In this document: one piece after another, positions 5,528 to 5,646 of the stretch
Position numbering within the stretch: position 1 is the first letter of the stretch
Layout: each line of letters opens with the position of its first letter
From: Gammaproteobacteria bacterium
GTDB taxonomy: Bacteria > Pseudomonadota > Gammaproteobacteria > Steroidobacterales > Rariloculaceae
Assembly: GCA_016927175.1 (NCBI GenBank)
Contig: JAFGNC010000355.1
Span: 1 to 5,646 of the forward strand
Direction of reading: 5' to 3'
Length of the DNA stretch: 5,646 nucleotides
Position numbers and translations under genes: made by a program
Notes under the pieces: model-generated
Told to the model about the DNA's origin: nothing
Database searches by the model: none
The model's input: only the letters and a program-made list of their open reading frames with translations

Positions 5528-5646
5528 TCACGGATTGCCGAACCACAGCGCCTGACCCTGAGCGCCTTCGTGCAGCCCGTAGGTCCAGCCTGCGGTCCAG
5601 TCGTCGGCGCGCGTGACGGCTCCGAGGCGCCCGCTGTCCGGCGTCA
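5528..5646 (-). CDS. C-terminal end of a Trp-rich-tail protein upstream of the receptor (partial)
   Basis: From the right edge, 38 codons read to TGA at 5528-5530. The peptide runs TPDSGRLGAVTRADDWTAGW and then TYGLHEGAQGQALWFGNP, with three tryptophans and balanced composition. It is unlike the Arg/Ala/Pro-rich junk frames around it, which is why I call it coding despite its short length. From memory, tails of the form GAV...DWT-x-GWT-x-GL recur at the extreme C-terminus of predicted exported or surface proteins of unknown function in several Gram-negative phyla, often beside TonB-dependent receptors; this was not searched. The gene is on the same strand as the receptor, 116 bases ahead of it, with no clear promoter or terminator between, so the two may share a transcript. 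Most of the protein lies outside the window, so its function cannot be stated. Confidence 0.72.
   Translation of the reverse strand, partial: TPDSGRLGAVTRADDWTAGWTYGLHEGAQGQALWFGNP

Noticed and set aside
5412..5546. N-terminal extension of the receptor by 45 residues to an in-frame start at 5546
   Set aside because: It would bury the signal peptide inside the protein, overlap the upstream coding tail and ignore the good ribosome binding site before 5411.

Overview
The window is strongly GC-rich, with nearly saturated G/C third positions, and every gene I accept lies on the minus strand. A c-type cytochrome maturation ABC transporter pair (CcmA, CcmB), a signal-peptide-bearing TonB-dependent outer-membrane receptor and a PadR regulator together point to a Gram-negative, probably a GC-rich proteobacterium (possibly Gammaproteobacteria). 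The taxonomic guess is inference. No rRNA, tRNA, CRISPR array, insertion sequence or attachment site was seen.

Layout in transcription order, from the right edge leftwards. (1) 5528-5646: the last 38 codons of a protein ending in a Trp-rich tail (DDWTAGWTYGL...LWFGNP). (2) 5412-5527: a spacer with a bulged GC stem-loop capped by a GGAA tetraloop and, next to the next start, a Shine-Dalgarno site. (3) 2667-5411: a complete 914-residue TonB-dependent receptor. (4) 2384-2666: a gene-free spacer with a 12-bp-arm hairpin just past the receptor stop, a second 8-bp-arm hairpin, an 18-bp dyad and an AT-rich promoter-like patch before ccmA. (5) 1736-2383 ccmA and 1056-1739 ccmB, overlapping by four bases, both with GTG starts. 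(6) 883-1055: a spacer with five degenerate 19-bp tandem units and then a good sigma70-type promoter whose -10 lies inside a perfect 15-bp palindrome. (7) 547-882: a 111-residue PadR-family regulator. (8) 1-554: a multi-spanning membrane protein that overlaps padR by 8 bp and runs off the left edge.

There are probably three transcription units. The tail protein and the receptor look like a surface pair: the receptor has the sequence style of large TonB-dependent transporters, and the neighbour may be a surface or secreted partner. CcmAB would form part of the haem-handling ABC complex for cytochrome c maturation, but ccmC, normally next, is absent here. PadR and the membrane protein form a compact cassette, probably autoregulated through the palindrome, with a leaderless or almost leaderless mRNA.
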